From the NCBI GenBank assembly GCA_958510875.1, contig OY294067.1, positions 102,406,010-102,470,009 of the forward strand: a stretch of 64,000 nt of DNA. The letters are read 5' to 3'. The notes below the pieces were generated by a model, which was not told the DNA's origin, did not search any database, and saw only the letters and a list, made by a program, of their open reading frames with translations. Shown here piece by piece: positions 60,764 to 64,000 of the stretch. The DNA comes from Endomychus coccineus (lineage: Eukaryota > Arthropoda > Insecta > Coleoptera > Endomychidae). Each line of letters begins with the position of its first letter. The first letter of the stretch is position 1. A program made the translations under genes and the position numbers.

Positions 60764-62198
60764 GTGATTTGGAAACTGTCTCTAATCAGATTTCAAACTC
60801 TAATAATATATAGAATAAATGAGTATATCAAAAATAAGATGCATAATTAATTGATTAGATAGTAATCGATTGCCACTTTATGCTGGTATATTAGAAACTC
60901 CAGAGTGTAGAATCGGAAAAAAGAATTATAATTAATCAACTATGTTCTCTCTATTCCCTCGTTTTCAATATTCATCTGAGTATGACGTGATTCATGGAAT
61001 TTCTGATGTTCCCATTGCCTGAACGTGTTGTATATTGATCGAATTAGTCACTGGTTTAATATGATATAGGAGAAATGTGATTCTAAGTCCTCGAACATGT
61101 GTTTGCGTGTAAAAATATGGAATCAGAATGAATTATGAAATTAATATAAGAATATTGTACACACAGTTTTGGAATTAGAGAATTAATGAGCAATTTGGAG
61201 CATTATTAATAGATTCATAATAACCTTACTCAATTGTACTACTTACCACATGTCTAATTGATTCATTAGTGAACAGTCAATATCAATAAACAGTTTGCCT
61301 CTGGAAAGTTCCTTGAAAATACTAACTCAAGCCAGTACCAAACGTTTGCAAAATACAATTCGTGTTTTATATAGTATTCGCATGTTCAGGACAGCCATTA
61401 CTGACATTATTGTATGATTTTGTATTAATAATAATAATAATGTATTATTAATACAATTGCTACGCACCTACATTTTTGGAGAGTGGAACTAATCATCATT
61501 CTAGATGATTTCATTGAATTTCATTGCATTGATCGTGCTATGCGAAGAATATGTCAAGATCGCTGTTCGGCGAAGCATCCCCTATTTCCAAATTCTAAAT
61601 ATTTGAAGTATGATATTCACAATCCATTTTTTAGATTGTTCTCAATTGGTGCGCTACATTATCAAGTATTTATAATTGGCTTGAAGAAAAACTATGTTTC
61701 AAAATTGGTAATTTATTGATTATATTTATCAGTTTTCTTCTGCAAAAACATCATTATTATAATTTTTTCGACTAATTCAATGAAATTTATTATAATAATA
61801 TTTCTATGCTTGAACGAATATAATGATTCCTCGAGTTTTTGTGGAGATCGGCCGGATGATTTTAAGAAATATGTTCAATTAGGTCCATGAAGATATAGTC
61901 CTAATATAAGTAATGTTAGTAAATTTCCGTATTTCATTAACCGTGTATCCCATCAACGAACTATGTGGATTTTACGTTTCTACGTATCGAATATAGTGGG
62001 TATACGAATTTTCATCGATATCGATCTTTTCGTTCTGGTTTGGTTACATTGTCCGGCTAACACCATAACGTCATATTTACATTTTTCGAGTTTCTTTGAT
62101 TTTAGACAAAATTGACGAGATTTCTATTAGGAGTCCGATCGACGTGAAACTCGGATTCTTTAATTTTTTTGGGACGACAAGTTTGAATATGCCATTTG
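60764..62198. other. AT-rich intergenic DNA
   Basis: No supported gene. An (AAT)n run lies near 61424-61440. The hammerhead-family repeat copy is listed separately. Confidence 0.45.
61603..61715 (-). repeat. hammerhead-bearing dispersed repeat, copy 2 (decayed)
   Basis: GAAGTATGATATTCACAATC, then TCAAGTATTTATAATTGGC and AAGAAAAACTATGTTTC, match the copy at 63689-63830. The hammerhead region itself is eroded (no CGAAAC). Confidence 0.6.
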
Positions 62199-63418
62199 TA
62201 ATTTTAGATGTTAAGAATTCGGGGGCCAGAGTATCTTAACCAACCAATGAATGATGAATCTAGCTAGGGGATACAAATACTCAAGTCCCCAGGTTTAATT
62301 ACCCTGAAAGAAAAGAAAATAAAAGACCTGTACCCAGAATGATTGAGATTTACTTTGAAATACTAATATTGATATAATTTATGACAGCACTTACTTATAT
62401 TAATGAGATATGAAGCGAATGATTAGAAAATATGGATGAAGTTAATTACTTAAATCATCAAAACAGTGAACAGTTGAACGTACACAATATACAATACTCA
62501 ATGATTATTAAAATTGTTACATAAACCAAAATCTATATCCTGACCTGATGAGAGCTAGATGTTGTATTTGCTTGGTGATAATTAATTACTTCTACTTCAT
62601 GTAGGGGCCCTGCCACAATTGTTATACCGTTTCCACGATTGTACAGCACAAATAAATCAGCGACTCCTAAGTAATATTTCCACAGCAGATTCAAGCAATC
62701 CTCAACACACTTCTTGTTGAATTTCCCACAACATAGAAAAAAAAAGAGGGAGAAGAAGAACCCTGAAATTACGATATGTACAAACCTCTATTGTTCTATT
62801 GTCGTCAGAAGACAGACATGAACAAAATACATAACAATAATGGAACAATTAGGATTAGCCTAAGTCCTGTCAGATACCACCTATGAAGGCAAATTAATTC
62901 CTGAGGTTAGTGAATAAATCAAATGGAATTACAAGATAGTTACCTCTATCACGATATGGTTTTTCCTTCCAATAAGACAACTTTACTACCGTTTACCACC
63001 AGTCACGTCGAAACTAGGTTTAAATGCCCTAAGGTACATTAATTACCCGATTAATTCCAAATATTCCAATTCAAATTGGTAATTGATGTCTTTGTTTTCA
63101 ACGGAAGAATATTCCCAGAATTTGGTTCCAAACAACAAGCTTGGTATCACCTCCCTGTTGAAAATAACCTAGCGACGCACTTCTCACTCGAACGATTTAA
63201 CCAGAAGTGTCGCCATTTTCTCACCTTTCCGGCTTTCTCGTTGTCTCACAGAACACCCTCGTAATAGAAACGGATCTGACACCGAACAACCATGACCCTT
63301 CGAATATACGGTCCATGACTCTTAGAATATACGGTCCAGCATAGCTGACGTCACAGGAGTTAACCAATTGTACTACAGCGGCCATTTCCAAGCCGTTAAG
63401 TGGAATTTACACATTACA
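62199..63418 (-). repeat. 1.2-kb LTR-like dispersed repeat, copy 2
   Basis: Same length and orientation as 41864-43051, with scattered substitutions and small indels. It has its own short tandem duplication of CATGACYCTTMGAATATACG plus GTCC near 63290-63333, absent from copy 1. Confidence 0.8.
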
Positions 63419-63895
63419 CATTGAAACAGCCCTACGGCACTCCCTTTGTGTCCGTCTGATCGCATCGTTCAACATGGCAAACCGATAGCAATAGCGTTAC
63501 GAATTTTTTTGTTCAATAGAGAAAAGATTGAGCTGTGCAAAAATGCAGCAAAATTACCGCTTAATTCGGGAAAATTTTGCTTAGAATAATCACAATACTT
63601 CTCTCATACTACGTATAGTAAGGGAAGTGAAATATACTGAGTGATACTAAATTTATCGATATGAAAAAAATCATATTATTATTCTATTTGAAGTACGATT
63701 CTCACAATCCACGTTTCAGATATGTACTACATGTTTCGGGGTCTATTGGTGTACTCCATTATAAAGTATTTATAATTGGCTGCATGGCTGCAAGAAAAAT
63801 TATGTTCCCAAATTGCCGCTAGGTGGAAAACTTTGCTACAGGTGTATCTAATTAAAGTGGAAACATCGCTATATATGTTGTCGATATTGTTTCAG
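63419..63895. other. DNA upstream of the last candidate exon
   Basis: Contains hammerhead-family repeat copy 3. Ends in GTCGATATTGTTTCAG, a plausible splice acceptor (AG at 63894-63895). Confidence 0.4.
63689..63830 (-). repeat. hammerhead-bearing dispersed repeat, copy 3
   Basis: On the minus strand ATAATGGAGTACACCAATAG then ACCCCGAAACATGTAGTACA. GGAGT/ACCCC pairs at four of five positions, CGAAAC and the self-complementary ACATGT are kept. It matches copy 1 at 37868-37975 and copy 2 at 61603-61715. Confidence 0.6.
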
Positions 63896-64000
63896 ATGCC
63901 GCAAAGAGCAGACCTAAAAAATGCGTCTCCGTTATTCGTGTCAGAAAAGTTGTACCAGGAAGTAATTCACAATTCTTTTGTGGATATATTTCGGAAGAGC
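63896..64000 (+). CDS. candidate coding exon, continues past the window end
   Basis: Directly after an acceptor-like TTGTTTCAG a frame is open for all 35 codons to the window end. It starts ATG and reads MPQRADLKNASPLFVSEKLY, then QEVIHNSFVDIFRKS. Third-position G+C is higher than in random frames here and the residues are well mixed, as in a soluble protein. The frame two bases on is also open (AAKSRPKKCVSVIRVRKVVP...), so the phase is not certain. I do not recognise the protein. If real, it is the only host-gene exon at this edge and the region to the left is intron or upstream sequence. Confidence 0.4.
   Translation, partial: MPQRADLKNASPLFVSEKLYQEVIHNSFVDIFRKS

Overview
This 64 kb window is AT-rich animal DNA, most probably from an insect. 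That reading rests on an irritans-like mariner, Penelope-like elements (PLEs), R1/jockey-type non-LTR fragments, a Mutator-like element (MULE) and long dinucleotide microsatellites. The species cannot be named from the sequence. No complete host gene is visible. The best host-exon candidates are a possible 3'-terminal exon (18419-18567) and a possible first or internal exon running off the right end (63896-64000). The rest is intergenic or intronic DNA full of decayed transposable elements.

Layout: 0-16 kb holds plain AT-rich DNA, a complete but dead 2.55-kb hAT-like transposon with 8-bp target duplication (3140-5692), a 354-bp foldback (7041-7394) and a broken mariner (14160-15171). 16-30 kb holds a diverged tandem duplication, a foldback family with GT/AT microsatellites (18.6-19.6 and 26.8-29.2 kb), a small inverted-repeat element (20454-20732) and a near-perfect PLE-derived palindrome (22104-22507). 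30-35 kb holds a non-LTR reverse transcriptase fragment abutting a PLE with inverted terminal repeats and a GIY-YIG domain, then a 140-bp tandem satellite. 35319-38767 is a MULE with 147-bp terminal inverted repeats, itself invaded by a 157-bp MITE and a hammerhead-like repeat. 39.8-40.9 kb is a 1.07-kb palindrome built of about 150-bp units. 41.9-43.05 and 62.2-63.4 kb are two copies of a 1.2-kb LTR-like repeat. 44.7-46.9 kb is a second PLE with both reverse transcriptase and endonuclease remnants between long inverted repeats. 49.5-50.3 kb is a reverse-strand R1/jockey fragment. 51.9-52.85 kb is a large hairpin followed by a two-exon Crypton-like tyrosine recombinase fragment. 57.0-58.15 kb is a reverse-strand Copia remnant, and 58.8-60.8 kb holds two Tc1/mariner-like transposase remnants, one inside 350-bp inverted repeats.

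The elements do not form a pathway; they record successive insertions. The clearest mechanistic signals are (i) hammerhead-ribozyme-like motifs in PLE terminal repeats, with compensatory stem II changes between two copies, (ii) the MULE inverted repeats, each carrying three copies of one 24-bp motif, and (iii) the hairpin-flanked recombinase fragment. All assignments come from reading the sequence and recalling protein families; no database search was run.
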